Shown: positions 29,691 through 39,031 of the stretch, one piece after another | Layout of the letters: each line of letters opens with the position of its first letter | How positions within the stretch are numbered: position 1 is the first letter of the stretch | Assembly (NCBI GenBank): GCA_963791235.1 | Contig: CAWBRW010000029.1 | Span: forward strand, 806,001-870,000 | Source: JALORV01 sp963791235 | Lineage (GTDB): Bacteria > Pseudomonadota > Gammaproteobacteria > Burkholderiales > Burkholderiaceae_F | Direction: 5' to 3' | DNA: 64,000 nt | The notes under the pieces: model-generated | Told to the model about the DNA's origin: nothing | Database searches by the model: none | What the model saw: the letters and a program-made list of their open reading frames with translations, nothing else | Position numbers and translations under genes: made by a program

Positions 29691-30452
29691 GTGAATCCAG
29701 TCCCCGTCGGAGTCGGCGTATTTGTTTGCGCGTTGGGCGGAGCCTTGTTCGGCATATGGGTTCGTTCGCGACTGCCCCAGGATCACATTGGCGACGCGAC
29801 TAAGGACACGGTCAAGCTCGGCATCGGGCTCGTCGCGACGATGACGGCACTGGTGCTGGGACTGATCACGGCGTCGGCGAAGAACTCGTTTGACGCGGTC
29901 GATGGCGCCATCAAGCACACGGCGGTGCAGCTGCTGACACTCGATCGCACCCTTGCCCGTTATGGTCCAGAGACCCGGGAGATACGCACGGCGATGAAAC
30001 AGGCGCTAGGCCGCAAGATCGACGCGGTCTGGCCGCGGGAATCCGCGTCTGCATCCGGGTTCGACCCCGCCGGGACAGCGGGCAGCATGGAGGCGCTGCT
30101 CGACAGCATCGGAACCCTGAAGCCCGGCAACGACGAGCAGCGGAGGCTCCAGGCCCGTGCCCGCGACATCAGCGAGTCGTTGCTCGCCGAGCGCTGGCTG
30201 GCCGTCTCCGACGACAGCTCTTCGATTCCGCTCGTGTTCCTGGTAATTCTCGCGCTCTGGCTGACGATCACTTTCGCCAGCTTTGGACTGTTCGCTCCGC
30301 GCAATGGCACCGTGGTCGCGATATTCACTCTGTCTGCCCTATCGGTCGCGAGCGCAGTGTTCATGGTGCTCGAGATGGATCGCCCGCTTGAGGGACTGAT
30401 CAAGGTGCCGCCTGATGCGCTGCGCCACGCCTACGAACGAATGAATCTCTGA
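29691..30452 (+). CDS. DUF4239 (bestrophin-like) membrane protein
   Basis: The product is 253 aa, with a GTG start (29691). The first two hydrophobic segments (residues 5-25 and 45-62) are followed by a ~110-residue soluble, helical region. Two further membrane helices, FLVILALWLTITFASFGLFA and IFTLSALSVASAVFMVLEM, lead to a conserved DRPLEGLIKV end. This is the pattern of DUF4239 proteins, distantly related to bestrophin channels. It lies 10 bp upstream of the open frame of the BTAD regulator and on the same strand. Function is unknown. Confidence 0.75.
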   Translation: MNPVPVGVGVFVCALGGALFGIWVRSRLPQDHIGDATKDTVKLGIGLVATMTALVLGLITASAKNSFDAVDGAIKHTAVQLLTLDRTLARYGPETREIRTAMKQALGRKIDAVWPRESASASGFDPAGTAGSMEALLDSIGTLKPGNDEQRRLQARARDISESLLAERWLAVSDDSSSIPLVFLVILALWLTITFASFGLFAPRNGTVVAIFTLSALSVASAVFMVLEMDRPLEGLIKVPPDALRHAYERMNL

Positions 30453-30536
30453 TCCGCGCCGGTGCCGGACGCGATCTGTAGGGATTGCGGCGTGCACCCG
30501 GAGCGCGCATGCTTGCCGGCTTTCAGCAGCGCTCGG

Positions 30537-33509
30537 ATGACCGTACTCCTGTCCCTGTTCGGTGCGCCGACGATTGAACGCGGCGGGACGACGCGCGCGC
30601 TGGAGTTCGAGCGGCGCACGCAGCTTCTTGTCCATCTCGCACTGAAGCGGACCTGGGTGGGGCGCGCTGAAATCGCGGCGCTGTTGTGGCCCGACCAGGA
30701 CAGCAAGCTCGCCTATACCAACCTGCGCAAGGCACTGCACCGCCTGCAGTCATTGCCCGGCGCCGAGCAGGTCGAAGTGCAGGGCAGCGCTCTGCGCTTC
30801 GCAGCGCGCACCGATGTCCACTACTTCGAAGAGGCGTTGCGCGAGCAGCGCGTGGCCGATGCGCTCGCTCTGCGTCGCGGCGAGCTGCTCGTCGGGTTCG
30901 ATGACGACGCCAACGAGGCCTGGTCGGGCTGGTTGGGCTTCGAACGCGATCGACTGCGCGCCGCGTGGAGAAGTGCGGCTCAGCAGTACCTGAGCGGCGA
31001 GCTGGAACCCGCACAGGCGATCGACCAGGCGGCTCGACTCCTGGACGACGACCCGCTCGATGAAGCAGCACTGCGTCTCTACATGGAAACGCTGGTACGC
31101 GCCGGTCAGGGTGCCCGGGCACGGCAGGCCTATCGTGAGTTCGTCGCGCGGCTGCGTGACGAACTCGGGCTCGATCCGGGTGCCGAACTCAGGGCACTCC
31201 ATGACGGACTAGGGACGGCGGCGGCGACGGCCGTCATTTCGCCAAAATCGCCGAGTTCCAATGACGGCTTCGTCGGCCGTACAGTGGAGATGCGTCGCAT
31301 CACCGCGCTGCTGTCAGAGAGCGATTGCCGCTTGTTGTGCCTGACCGGACCGGGCGGGGTCGGCAAGACGCGGCTCGCGCGCCATGCTCTCGATGAACTG
31401 GCCGCCGGCCATGACGTCGGCACAGCTTTTGTCCCCCTGGACGATCTGACATCGCCGAACGAGATCGGGGGACGCATCGCGCAGGAACTGGAAATCGGGC
31501 TCAAGGGCCGCGCCGAGCCGATCGAGCAGGTGATCGAGTCGCTGCGCGACCGCCGGATGCTGTTGGTGCTGGACAACTTCGAGCAGCTCGTCGACGGCGC
31601 GTCGCAGCTGGAACGGCTGCTGTCCAAGTGTCCCGGCGTGAAGCTCCTGGTGACATCGCGAGTTCGGCTGGCACTCCCGATGGAGTGGCTGATGCCGCTC
31701 GAGGGCCTCCCGTGCCCAGAGGACGAGGACCGCGACCGGATCGAAGCTTTCGATGCCGTGCGCCTTTTCGTGCGTGCAGCCCATCGCGTGCATCCGGAAC
31801 TTGTCGCCGCCAAGGAGGCTGCGGCCATCGTCGAGATCTGCCGGCAGGTCGAAGGCCTGCCGCTGGCGCTGGAACTGGCGGCGTCCTGGACGCGCGTGCT
31901 GTCGTGTGATGCCATCGCGGCCGAACTGAGGCAGGGAACCGAGCTGCTGCACGCCGTCGATGCCACACAGCCGCCACGGCACGCGAGCATCGAAGTCGTG
32001 TTCGACCACTCGTGGCGTCTGCTGAGTGAAGTCGAGCGCAAGGCGCTGGCGCGGTTGTCGGTGTTCGCGGGAGGCTTCGCTCCCGAGGCGGCGCGGGCCG
32101 TCGCGGGCGCACCGTTGCCGGTCCTCGGTGCGCTGGCGGACAAGTCGCTGTTGCGCAAGGAGCAAGCACGCCTGCATCTGCATCCGCTGGTGCAGCAGCT
32201 GGCGGCAGAGCGTCTCGAACACAGCGGCGCGGGTGAGGAAGCCGCGACCAGTCACGCCACCTATTTCCACCGCCTGCTGGCCCAGCTGAATTCCGCCGTT
32301 AGATCGGGCGATCGCGTGGCGCTGGCGCGCATCGACGAAGAGCTGGAGAACTGTCGACTTGCCTGGAACTGGTCGCTGGAGCATGGCCAGGCAGATGCGC
32401 TGGCGCGCAGCTCCGCGACGCTGCTCGATTACTGGGACTATCGGGGACGTTGCGAGGAGGGGCTGGCACTCCTGCGACAGGCGATCGCAGCGCCGGTTGC
32501 ACAGGCCGATCACGCGCTGCAGGCGCTGCTGTGCAGCCGGGTGGCGCATCTCGAGTACCGGCTCGATCGATATGCCGAGGCTCAGGCAAATGCGCAGCGG
32601 GTTCTGGCTATGACCCGACGCAGCCGGGATCGTGCCGCACGACTGCAGGCGCTCAACGTACTCGGCACGTGTGCGTTCCGGCTCGGTCGATGGGAGGAAG
32701 CCCGGCGCTACTTCAAACAGCGGCTGGAGGCGGCATCGACCGAGGAACAGGCCCACAGCCTGGCGGTGACGCTCGATCATCTCGCATTGATCGAAAAGCG
32801 GTTTGGGCACTACGACGAGGCCTTGCGCCTTGCGACGCAATCGCTGGACCAGCATCGGCGACTCGGTGACAGCGCCGGGGAGGCGCTGTGTCTGAGCAAT
32901 CTCGGGTCGCTGGAAATCGACATGAACCGGTACGAGGCCGCGACGGCGCACCTGCGTGAAGGCCTCGCGATCTGCGAACGCGACGGTCTCGTGAGCACGC
33001 GCGGTTTCATCCTCTCCAACCTGGCAGAGGTCGCGTTCAAGTCGGGTGATCTGGCCGCCGCCGAGGCCCATGCCAATCAATGCTTCGAAATTGCGACGGC
33101 CGCAGGCATTCGATCGATCACCATCGCCATGAGGACTCTGCTCGCGTCGATTGCACTGCGACGGGGCAACCTTGATGCGGCGCGGTCCGCCGTGGCCGAG
33201 GGCCTGGCGACGGCCATCGAACTCGCATCGCCGCCGATGATGCTGGATACCGTGATCCAGTTTGCTGAACTGCTCGAGGCGCAAGGCGAGTTGCCGGGTG
33301 CGCGGGCCGTCCTGGCGATCGCCGCGGCCCATCCGGCAACAACTCATCAGATCAGGAGCGCGATTCGCGCGCTGCAGGAACGGTGGCCGGAAGCGTCGCG
33401 CGGCGAAAGGACGAAGGGCCATTTGCCGGACTTCGATGAACTCGTCCGCCGCATCGTCGCGGAATCCAGCATTTCGCACGCGCCTCTGATCGCCACTCTG
33501 CGCGGCTAG
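30537..33509 (+). CDS. BTAD/AfsR-like ATPase-TPR transcriptional regulator
   Basis: The product is 990 aa. ATG 30537 (MTVLLSLFGAPTIERGG) was chosen because homologues start there; an extra 25 in-frame codons upstream look non-coding. Residues 1-90 are a winged-helix OmpR-like domain and residues ~95-240 a bacterial transcriptional activation (BTAD) domain (DPLDEAALRLYMETLVRAG...). An NB-ARC-like ATPase follows, with P-loop TGPGGVGKTRLARHALDE and a Walker B (LLVLDNFEQLV), then a winged helix and about a dozen TPR-like repeats (residues ~580-950). Such proteins sense a signal through the TPR/ATPase part and activate neighbouring genes. The plus-strand genes that follow are its likeliest targets. 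Confidence 0.85.
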   Translation: MTVLLSLFGAPTIERGGTTRALEFERRTQLLVHLALKRTWVGRAEIAALLWPDQDSKLAYTNLRKALHRLQSLPGAEQVEVQGSALRFAARTDVHYFEEALREQRVADALALRRGELLVGFDDDANEAWSGWLGFERDRLRAAWRSAAQQYLSGELEPAQAIDQAARLLDDDPLDEAALRLYMETLVRAGQGARARQAYREFVARLRDELGLDPGAELRALHDGLGTAAATAVISPKSPSSNDGFVGRTVEMRRITALLSESDCRLLCLTGPGGVGKTRLARHALDELAAGHDVGTAFVPLDDLTSPNEIGGRIAQELEIGLKGRAEPIEQVIESLRDRRMLLVLDNFEQLVDGASQLERLLSKCPGVKLLVTSRVRLALPMEWLMPLEGLPCPEDEDRDRIEAFDAVRLFVRAAHRVHPELVAAKEAAAIVEICRQVEGLPLALELAASWTRVLSCDAIAAELRQGTELLHAVDATQPPRHASIEVVFDHSWRLLSEVERKALARLSVFAGGFAPEAARAVAGAPLPVLGALADKSLLRKEQARLHLHPLVQQLAAERLEHSGAGEEAATSHATYFHRLLAQLNSAVRSGDRVALARIDEELENCRLAWNWSLEHGQADALARSSATLLDYWDYRGRCEEGLALLRQAIAAPVAQADHALQALLCSRVAHLEYRLDRYAEAQANAQRVLAMTRRSRDRAARLQALNVLGTCAFRLGRWEEARRYFKQRLEAASTEEQAHSLAVTLDHLALIEKRFGHYDEALRLATQSLDQHRRLGDSAGEALCLSNLGSLEIDMNRYEAATAHLREGLAICERDGLVSTRGFILSNLAEVAFKSGDLAAAEAHANQCFEIATAAGIRSITIAMRTLLASIALRRGNLDAARSAVAEGLATAIELASPPMMLDTVIQFAELLEAQGELPGARAVLAIAAAHPATTHQIRSAIRALQERWPEASRGERTKGHLPDFDELVRRIVAESSISHAPLIATLRG

Positions 33510-33622
33510 GCTGATTCCTTGCCGCCCCTCGGGGCGGTGCCATTGGTGTGTCGCGGAACGCGAGGAACGCTCGCGGAACGCACCCCTGCGTACGGTTCGC
33601 CCCTTCGACAAGGGACGACACC

Positions 33623-34147
33623 ATGCGCACTTCCACACAATCGCAGTACCTGCTCGGCATCGCCAGGCCCGACGAGAGTTTCGGCCGCATCGCTCGCAGC
33701 ATCGCGGTCCCGCGCCAGGTTGCGGCCGACAGTACACGCAGCGCCAACGAAGCCGACATCACCTTGCGTGACGAGAGCGAGGCGCTCGCGCTGCGGTCCG
33801 CAGCCGCCAACGGCTTCGGCGATGGCGCCGTCAACCGCAGCGGCGACGAAACGCGATGGTCTGCCATCGAGCTTCATGCCGCGGCGCGGGCGGACCGCTC
33901 CCGCCGGCTCGGACAGTTTGTCGAACGCGCCCGGCGGTTAGCGCTCGGCCGCCTGCGGCGGTTGATCGCCGATATGCAACGCGGTCGCGAGGAACAGGCC
34001 ACTTACAGGGCGTTGGCGGCGCTCGACGCACGCACCTTGCGTGACATCGGCCTGGATCGCAGCGAGATCAGGTCGGTAGCGCGCGAACGCGCGGATCGCC
34101 AGGCCACGCGGGTCCACGCGCTGCAGTCCCTGCGCGACCGCGCATGA
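33623..34147 (+). CDS. Protein with C-terminal DUF1127-like motif
   Basis: The product is 174 aa, much longer than the usual 40-70 aa of DUF1127 proteins. The C-terminal segment YRALAALDARTLRDIGLDRS followed by EIRSVA is the DUF1127 signature, preceded by an Arg-rich linker. The N-terminal ~110 residues are Ala/Ser/Arg-rich and unrecognised. Upstream ATGs are not better supported. DUF1127 proteins in other bacteria (YjiS-like) affect RNA and phosphate metabolism. It is 31 bp upstream of the methyltransferase. Confidence 0.55.
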   Translation: MRTSTQSQYLLGIARPDESFGRIARSIAVPRQVAADSTRSANEADITLRDESEALALRSAAANGFGDGAVNRSGDETRWSAIELHAAARADRSRRLGQFVERARRLALGRLRRLIADMQRGREEQATYRALAALDARTLRDIGLDRSEIRSVARERADRQATRVHALQSLRDRA

Positions 34148-34178
34148 GTCTCATCCCCACTTCCCAAAGGAGCCAGCC

Positions 34179-35030
34179 ATGAACGACATGAATGTAAGCG
34201 CCATAGCCGCACCCAACTACACCGCCATCAAGCAGAAGCAGCAGGCCACCTGGGCCAGCGGTGACTTCGCCGTCGTCGGAACCACGCTGCAGATCGTCGG
34301 CGAGTCGCTCGCCGAGGCCGCCGACATCCGCGCCGACGAGCGCGTGCTCGATGTCGCCGCCGGCAACGGCAATGCGACGCTGGCCGCCGCCCGCCGCTTC
34401 GCACGCGTGACCTCGACCGACTACGTGCCCGCGCTGCTCGACAGGGGCCGCGAACGCGCGCGCGCCGAAGGTCTCGCCGTGCGCTTCCAGGAAGCCGATG
34501 TCGAGGAACTGCCGTTTCCCGGACGACAGCTTCGACGTGGTGCTGTCCACCTTCGGCGCGATGTTTGCGCCCGACCAGGCCCGCACCGCGCGCGAAATGA
34601 TGCGCGTGCTGCGCCCGGGCGGCCGCCTCGGCATGGCGAACTGGACGCCGGACGGTTTCATCGGGCGGCTGTTCAAGGTGATCGGCGGGCACGTGCCGCC
34701 GCCGGCCGGCCTGAAGTCGCCCGGCCATGTGGGGCAGCGAGGCGTACCTCGCCGAGCTCTTCGGTGCATCCGCCGCGCAGATCCGCTGCGAGCGACGGGT
34801 CTTCAATTTTCGCTACCGCTCGGCCGCGCACTGGGTGCAGGTCTTTCGCGACTACTACGGCCCCACGCACAAGGCTTTCGCGGCCCTCGACGCGACGGGC
34901 CAGCAGGCGCTGGAGCGCGACCTGCAAGCGCTGCTCGCACGAGCTGAACGTCGCCGGCGATGCCTCGCTGGTCGTGCCGGCCGAGTACCTCGAAATCGTC
35001 ATCACCAAGGCACTGAGGAAACCACGATGA
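34179..35030 (+). pseudogene. Class I SAM-dependent methyltransferase, frame-broken
   Basis: Starts at ATG 34179 with AAAGGAG 8 nt upstream. The SAM motif I is VLDVAAGNGNATLAAARRF, followed by VTSTDYVPALLDRGRERA (acidic loop), then DDSFDVVLSTFGAMFAPDQA (motif II) and MMRVLRPGGRLGMANWTPDG (motif III). The C-terminus reads YLEIVITKALRKPR. Three single-base frame changes occur, near 34520, 34735 and 34940. It resembles ubiquinone/menaquinone-type small-molecule methyltransferases, but the substrate is not predictable. It is followed immediately by the DUF3455 gene (ATG 35027 overlaps the stop). Confidence 0.75.
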
Positions 35031-35546
35031 ACTACTCCACCTTACTCAGCTGCGGGCGCCGCGCTGCTGACCGCCGCCTGCGCCAGCACCCCGCTCGTGG
35101 TGCCGGACGCCCTCCGGCCGGCCACGAATGAGTCGCTCGCCACGACCGTCGGCGCACGCGGCGTGCAGGTCTACGAGTGCCGCGCCCGCAAGGACGGGGG
35201 CGGACACGAATGGGCCTTCGTCGCGCCCGACGCGGACCTGCTCGATGCGCAAGGCAAGGCGATCGGCCGCCATGGCGCCGGCCCGTACTGGCAGTCCGCC
35301 GATGGCAGCCGCGTCGTCGGCACCGTCAGGGCGCGTGCCGATGCACCGGCGTCAGGCTCGATTCCGTGGCTGCTGCTCAGCACGAAGTCGTCCGGCCCCG
35401 CCGGTGCGTTCAGCAACGTCACCAGCATCCAGCGCGTGAATACGGTCGGCGGCGTCGCACCCGCGACGCCGTGTACGGCGCAGTTCACCGGCACGCCGGC
35501 GCGTGTTCCGTACACGGCCGACTACCGCCTCTTCACCGCGCGCTAG
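35027..35546 (+). CDS. DUF3455 lipoprotein, one frame break in the signal peptide
   Basis: ATG 35027 overlaps the preceding stop by 4 nt. Joined across one extra base near 35053, the product is about 170 aa: a lipoprotein signal ending in the lipobox LTAAC, then a DUF3455 domain with VQVYECRARKDGGGHEWAFV, APDADLLDAQGKAIGRHGAG, PYWQSADGSRVVG and IPWLLLSTK. The end is YTADYRLFTAR. DUF3455 proteins are exported and small, with unknown function. The uninterrupted piece runs 35097-35546. Confidence 0.75.
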
Positions 35547-35592
35547 CGCAGGAAATTTCTTTCAACCCACACCCATACACACAGGAACAGCC

Positions 35593-36808
35593 ATGTCACA
35601 GGAACTTCGCAACATCGCCCGCCGCACGCTGATCGCGACGCTGCTCGCCGGCACCGCCCTCAACGCGAATGCCGACGTCATCACCGACTGGAACATCAAG
35701 ACCGGCGACTTCATCGTCGAATCGAAGCTCGGCACGCCACCGGCCATCCGCGTGATGGCGCTGGTGCAGACCGCCGCCTACGAGGCGGTGCAGGCGAGCC
35801 GCGGCGGCGCCTCCGTGGAGGCCGCTGTCGCGGCCGCCCACCGCGCCACGCTGGTGAAGCTGCTGCCGGCGCAGCAGGCTGCGATCGAGGCGGCCTATCA
35901 GGCCGCGCTGACCTCGGTTCCCGAGGGGCCGGCCAAGGCCGCCGGCATCGTCATCGGCGAGCGCGCCGCTGGCACGACGTTCGCACAGCGCGCCAGCGAC
36001 TCCATCGCCGCCGAAGCGTATCGGCCACACACGACCGCCGGCGTCTACGTGCCGACCGCGGCGCCTGCGGCGCCGACCTGGTCGCTGCGCACGACGTGGC
36101 AGCTGACAAGCCCGGCGCAGTTCCGTGCCGCACCGCCGCCCGCGCTGACCAGCGTCACCTGGGCGCGCGACTACAACGAGGTGAAGGACTTCGGCGCCAA
36201 GTCCAGCACGAAGCGCAGCGCCGAGCAGACCGAGATCGCGCGCTTCTGGGAGTACTCGCTGCCGCCGATCTACTTCGGCGTGGTGCGCTCGGTGGCCACG
36301 CAGCCCGGCCGCGATGTGACGCGCAACGCGCGGCTCTTCGCCGCGGCTGCGCAGGCGCTGGACGACGGCATGGTCGGCGTCTTCGACAGCAAGTACCACT
36401 ACAACTTCTGGCGCCCGGCCACCGCGATCCGCAACGGCGACATCGACGGCAATGACGAGACCGCGCGCGATGCGAGCTGGTCGCCGCTGATCGGCGAGCC
36501 GATGCACCCCGAGTACCCGAGCGCGCACGCCACGCTCGCGGGCGCCGTTGGCGCAGTGTTGAAGGCCGAGATCGGCACGGGCGCCGTGCCGGTGCTCGCG
36601 ACTAGCCAGCCCGACCGCAAAGGGCGCGACGCGCCGCTGGACCAGCATCGACGACTTCGTGCGCGAGGTGTCGGATTCCCGCATCTACGCAGGCATCCAT
36701 TACCGCTTCTCGACCGACGCCGGCATCGCACTGGGCAAGAACATCGGCGAGTTGACCGCGCGCCGCGTGCTGCAGCCCGGCGATAGCGTTGCCCGCAATA
36801 CGTACTGA
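35593..36808 (+). CDS. Vanadium-dependent haloperoxidase-like phosphatase, one frame break
   Basis: ATG 35593 follows AGGAAC. A signal peptide (LIATLLAGTALNANA) gives a periplasmic enzyme of ~400 aa after joining across a frame change near 36605. The PAP2/vanadium-haloperoxidase active-site motifs are present: KYHYNFWRPATAIR (Lys and Arg), HPEYPSAHAT (PSAH where PSGH is usual) and SRIYAGIHYRFSTDAG (Arg, His, Asp). Members use vanadate and peroxide to oxidise halides, or they are phosphatases; motif content alone cannot separate the two. It continues the run of plus-strand genes after the BTAD regulator. Confidence 0.8.
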
Positions 36809-36839
36809 ACCTCTGACACCGGACCAATAGGGCGCTGCC

Positions 36840-37208
36840 ATGCGACACACCGACTACTTTCATCCGGCGCTGCTGGCACTGACCACGGCACTGCTGGCCA
36901 CGGCAGCGCTCGACGCGCGCCCGGCACGCCCAACCGCTCCGAGCGGAGTTCAGGGTCGTCCGTCCCCGTGCGCAGCTTCGGCCACTCGGGTGCAGTCAGG
37001 CGACCTCGCTTACCCCGCGCGGCCTGCAGGCCATGGGCCCACCAGCCCGACTGCGAAACGCGACCTCAACCCCAGAGCCTGGAGAGCACCACCATGCAAA
37101 CAGTTGCACTGCAAAGCACTGAACGCGCCGTGGTTACGACGACCTGGCGCTACGCCAAGTGCATCGAAGTCTCCAAGCGCATCCGCTGGGACATCGACCG
37201 CGACGTGA
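36840..37208 (+). CDS. Short Pro/Arg-rich open frame, doubtful
   Basis: This is a 122-codon frame with a plausible export signal (residues 10-25, LALTTALLATAALDA) followed by low-complexity Ala/Pro/Arg sequence. It overlaps the start of the diiron protein by 115 bp, and no motif is seen. It may be only the 5' part of a small exported protein whose frame is broken near 36970, or non-coding. Listed for completeness. Confidence 0.2.
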   Translation: MRHTDYFHPALLALTTALLATAALDARPARPTAPSGVQGRPSPCAASATRVQSGDLAYPARPAGHGPTSPTAKRDLNPRAWRAPPCKQLHCKALNAPWLRRPGATPSASKSPSASAGTSTAT

Positions 37209-38071
37209 TCCGCGGCCGCCGCTTCGACTTCACCAAGAAGTTCATGCCCGACGGCCTGTCGAAGATCCAGGAACTGACGTTCCTGTCGCCCAGCGAGAAG
37301 CGTTTTCTCTCGCAGATCCAGGGGCGCACCTACGCCAACATGTTCGCGCTGTTCGAGCGCTTCATCGGCGCCAAGACCGCGGAGCTCAGCCACGATCACG
37401 CACTGGGTGATCAGGTGACCTGCGAGGCGCTGGTGCGCCTGACCGACGACGAACTGAAGCATCAGGAGCTGTTCCGCCGCTTGGAAAAGATGGCCGGCGA
37501 GCAGATGCCCGAGGGCTATGAGTTCAGGCCGCAGCCGACCTTTGTCGCCGAATCCGTGCTCAGCAAGTCCACCTGGGGCGTGATGGAGCTCACGCTCGAC
37601 ATTGAAATCCTTTCGCAGGTGCACTACCGCTCGAGCATCGAGCCCGACAGCGAGTTGTCCGAACTGTGGAAGGACGTGTTCCTGTTCCACTGGAAAGAGG
37701 AATCGCAGCACGCGATCCTCGACGAACTGGAGTGGCGTCGCGTGAATGCGCGGTCGACCCAGGCCGAGCGCGAACAGGGCGTCACGGACCTGATCGAGCT
37801 CGTCGGTACGGTCGACCAACTGGTGCAGATCCAGGCCAAGGCCGATGCCGAGTACTTCATCGCATGCGGCGGCCCCCTGTACGAATCCGCCGAACAGCAG
37901 GCGATCCACGACACGCTGCTGCGAGCCTACCGCTGGCAGTACATCGTCAGCGGCGCGCAGGACCCACGCTTCGGCGAAGTGCTGGCCGAACTCGTCACGC
38001 CGCCGCAAATGGAGCGCATCGGTGCCGCGCTGGGGCCCATCGTCGCGCACGTTGCGCAGACGGCCCACTAG
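37094..38071 (+). CDS. Predicted ferritin-like diiron protein
   Basis: The product is 325 aa and almost entirely helical in appearance. Two carboxylate-His motifs spaced like a diiron site are visible: E120-LK-H123 (in DDELKHQE) and E203-SQ-H206 (in HWKEESQHAILDE). Glu88 (FERFIGAKTAEL) and Glu171 (DIEILSQVHY) are candidate ligands from the other two helices. This is the E-ExxH-E-ExxH layout of ferritin-like oxygenases such as AurF-type N-oxygenases. No closer family is recognised. The alpha/beta hydrolase starts 24 bp after its stop. Confidence 0.55.
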   Translation: MQTVALQSTERAVVTTTWRYAKCIEVSKRIRWDIDRDVIRGRRFDFTKKFMPDGLSKIQELTFLSPSEKRFLSQIQGRTYANMFALFERFIGAKTAELSHDHALGDQVTCEALVRLTDDELKHQELFRRLEKMAGEQMPEGYEFRPQPTFVAESVLSKSTWGVMELTLDIEILSQVHYRSSIEPDSELSELWKDVFLFHWKEESQHAILDELEWRRVNARSTQAEREQGVTDLIELVGTVDQLVQIQAKADAEYFIACGGPLYESAEQQAIHDTLLRAYRWQYIVSGAQDPRFGEVLAELVTPPQMERIGAALGPIVAHVAQTAH

Positions 38072-38095
38072 CGTTTACGGGCAGGTGAGGTGATC

Positions 38096-38929
38096 ATGAA
38101 ACCCTTCGATTTCAACGCAGGCGAAACGAGCCCGCGCGCGACCGTCGTGCTGCTGCACTCGAGCGCCGGTTCATCACGCCAGTGGAGTGCGCTGCTCGAG
38201 AGGCTCGGTCCGCGCTACGACGTGCGTGCCGTGGACTTTTATGGCCACGGCGACCGGCCGGCATGGTACGGCGCGCAGCCGCTGACGCTGGCGGACGACG
38301 CGGCACTCGTCGAGCCGATCTTGCGGCAGGCGGGACCTGTTCACCTCGTCGGCCATTCCTACGGCGGCGCTGTCGCACTGAAGATTGCGGAGATGCATCC
38401 GCAGTCGGTGCGCAGCCTGGTCGTCTACGAACCGGTGCTCTTCAACTGGTTGTTCCGGCACGAGGCGGACACCCCAGTAGCGCAGCAGGCGATCGCCATG
38501 GCCGATTCCATGCGCGCGCAACTGGAGCACGGCGACGCCTACGCCGCGGCCGAACAGTTCATCGGCTATTGGGCCGGACCCTCTGCGTGGCTGAGCATGA
38601 CCGGCGCGAAACGCGACTCGACGGCGCTGCGCATGCGCTCGGTGCTGGCGCATTTCGGTGCGCTATCCGGCGAACCCCTCGCGCGACTGCGCCGAGCCGG
38701 AGCGCTCGTGCCGATGCTGTGCCTTGGCGGCAGTGACACCACCGCGGCGACGCGGCGGATCGCGACGCTGCTGCGGCAGGCCTTTCCTCTGGCGCAGCAC
38801 GACACGATGGTCAGTCTGGGACACATGGGTCCGATCACGCATCCAGCCGCAGCCAACGCGCGGATCGCCGCCTTCCTGAGCGGGCTGCCTGAAGAGAAGC
38901 GTCTGGAAGAGAGCCTGAAGGCGGCCTGA
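38096..38929 (+). CDS. Alpha/beta hydrolase
   Basis: The product is 277 aa from ATG 38096, with AGGTGAGG upstream (the GTG at 38090 is an alternative). It has the alpha/beta hydrolase landmarks: the oxyanion strand VVLLHSSAGSSRQWSALL, the nucleophile elbow VGHSYGGAVAL, the Asp in LGGSDTTAATRR and the His in LGHMGPITHP. There is no signal peptide, so it is cytoplasmic. Esterase, lactonase or haloalkane-type chemistry is possible. It probably shares an operon with the diiron-type protein. Confidence 0.88.
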   Translation: MKPFDFNAGETSPRATVVLLHSSAGSSRQWSALLERLGPRYDVRAVDFYGHGDRPAWYGAQPLTLADDAALVEPILRQAGPVHLVGHSYGGAVALKIAEMHPQSVRSLVVYEPVLFNWLFRHEADTPVAQQAIAMADSMRAQLEHGDAYAAAEQFIGYWAGPSAWLSMTGAKRDSTALRMRSVLAHFGALSGEPLARLRRAGALVPMLCLGGSDTTAATRRIATLLRQAFPLAQHDTMVSLGHMGPITHPAAANARIAAFLSGLPEEKRLEESLKAA

Positions 38930-39031
38930 GACCGCTCCGCCGCGCGGCGATCGAGAAGAATCGGCCACGCCAAACCCTGGCCCGGCAGGATTCAGGCTGA
39001 GGGGGATTCTCTTTAGTGGAAGAATCGCGAA

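Noticed and set aside
31314..33737. 807-codon minus-strand frame opposite the BTAD regulator
   Set aside because: Gln/Arg-rich shadow with no domain; the plus-strand protein has a full domain series.
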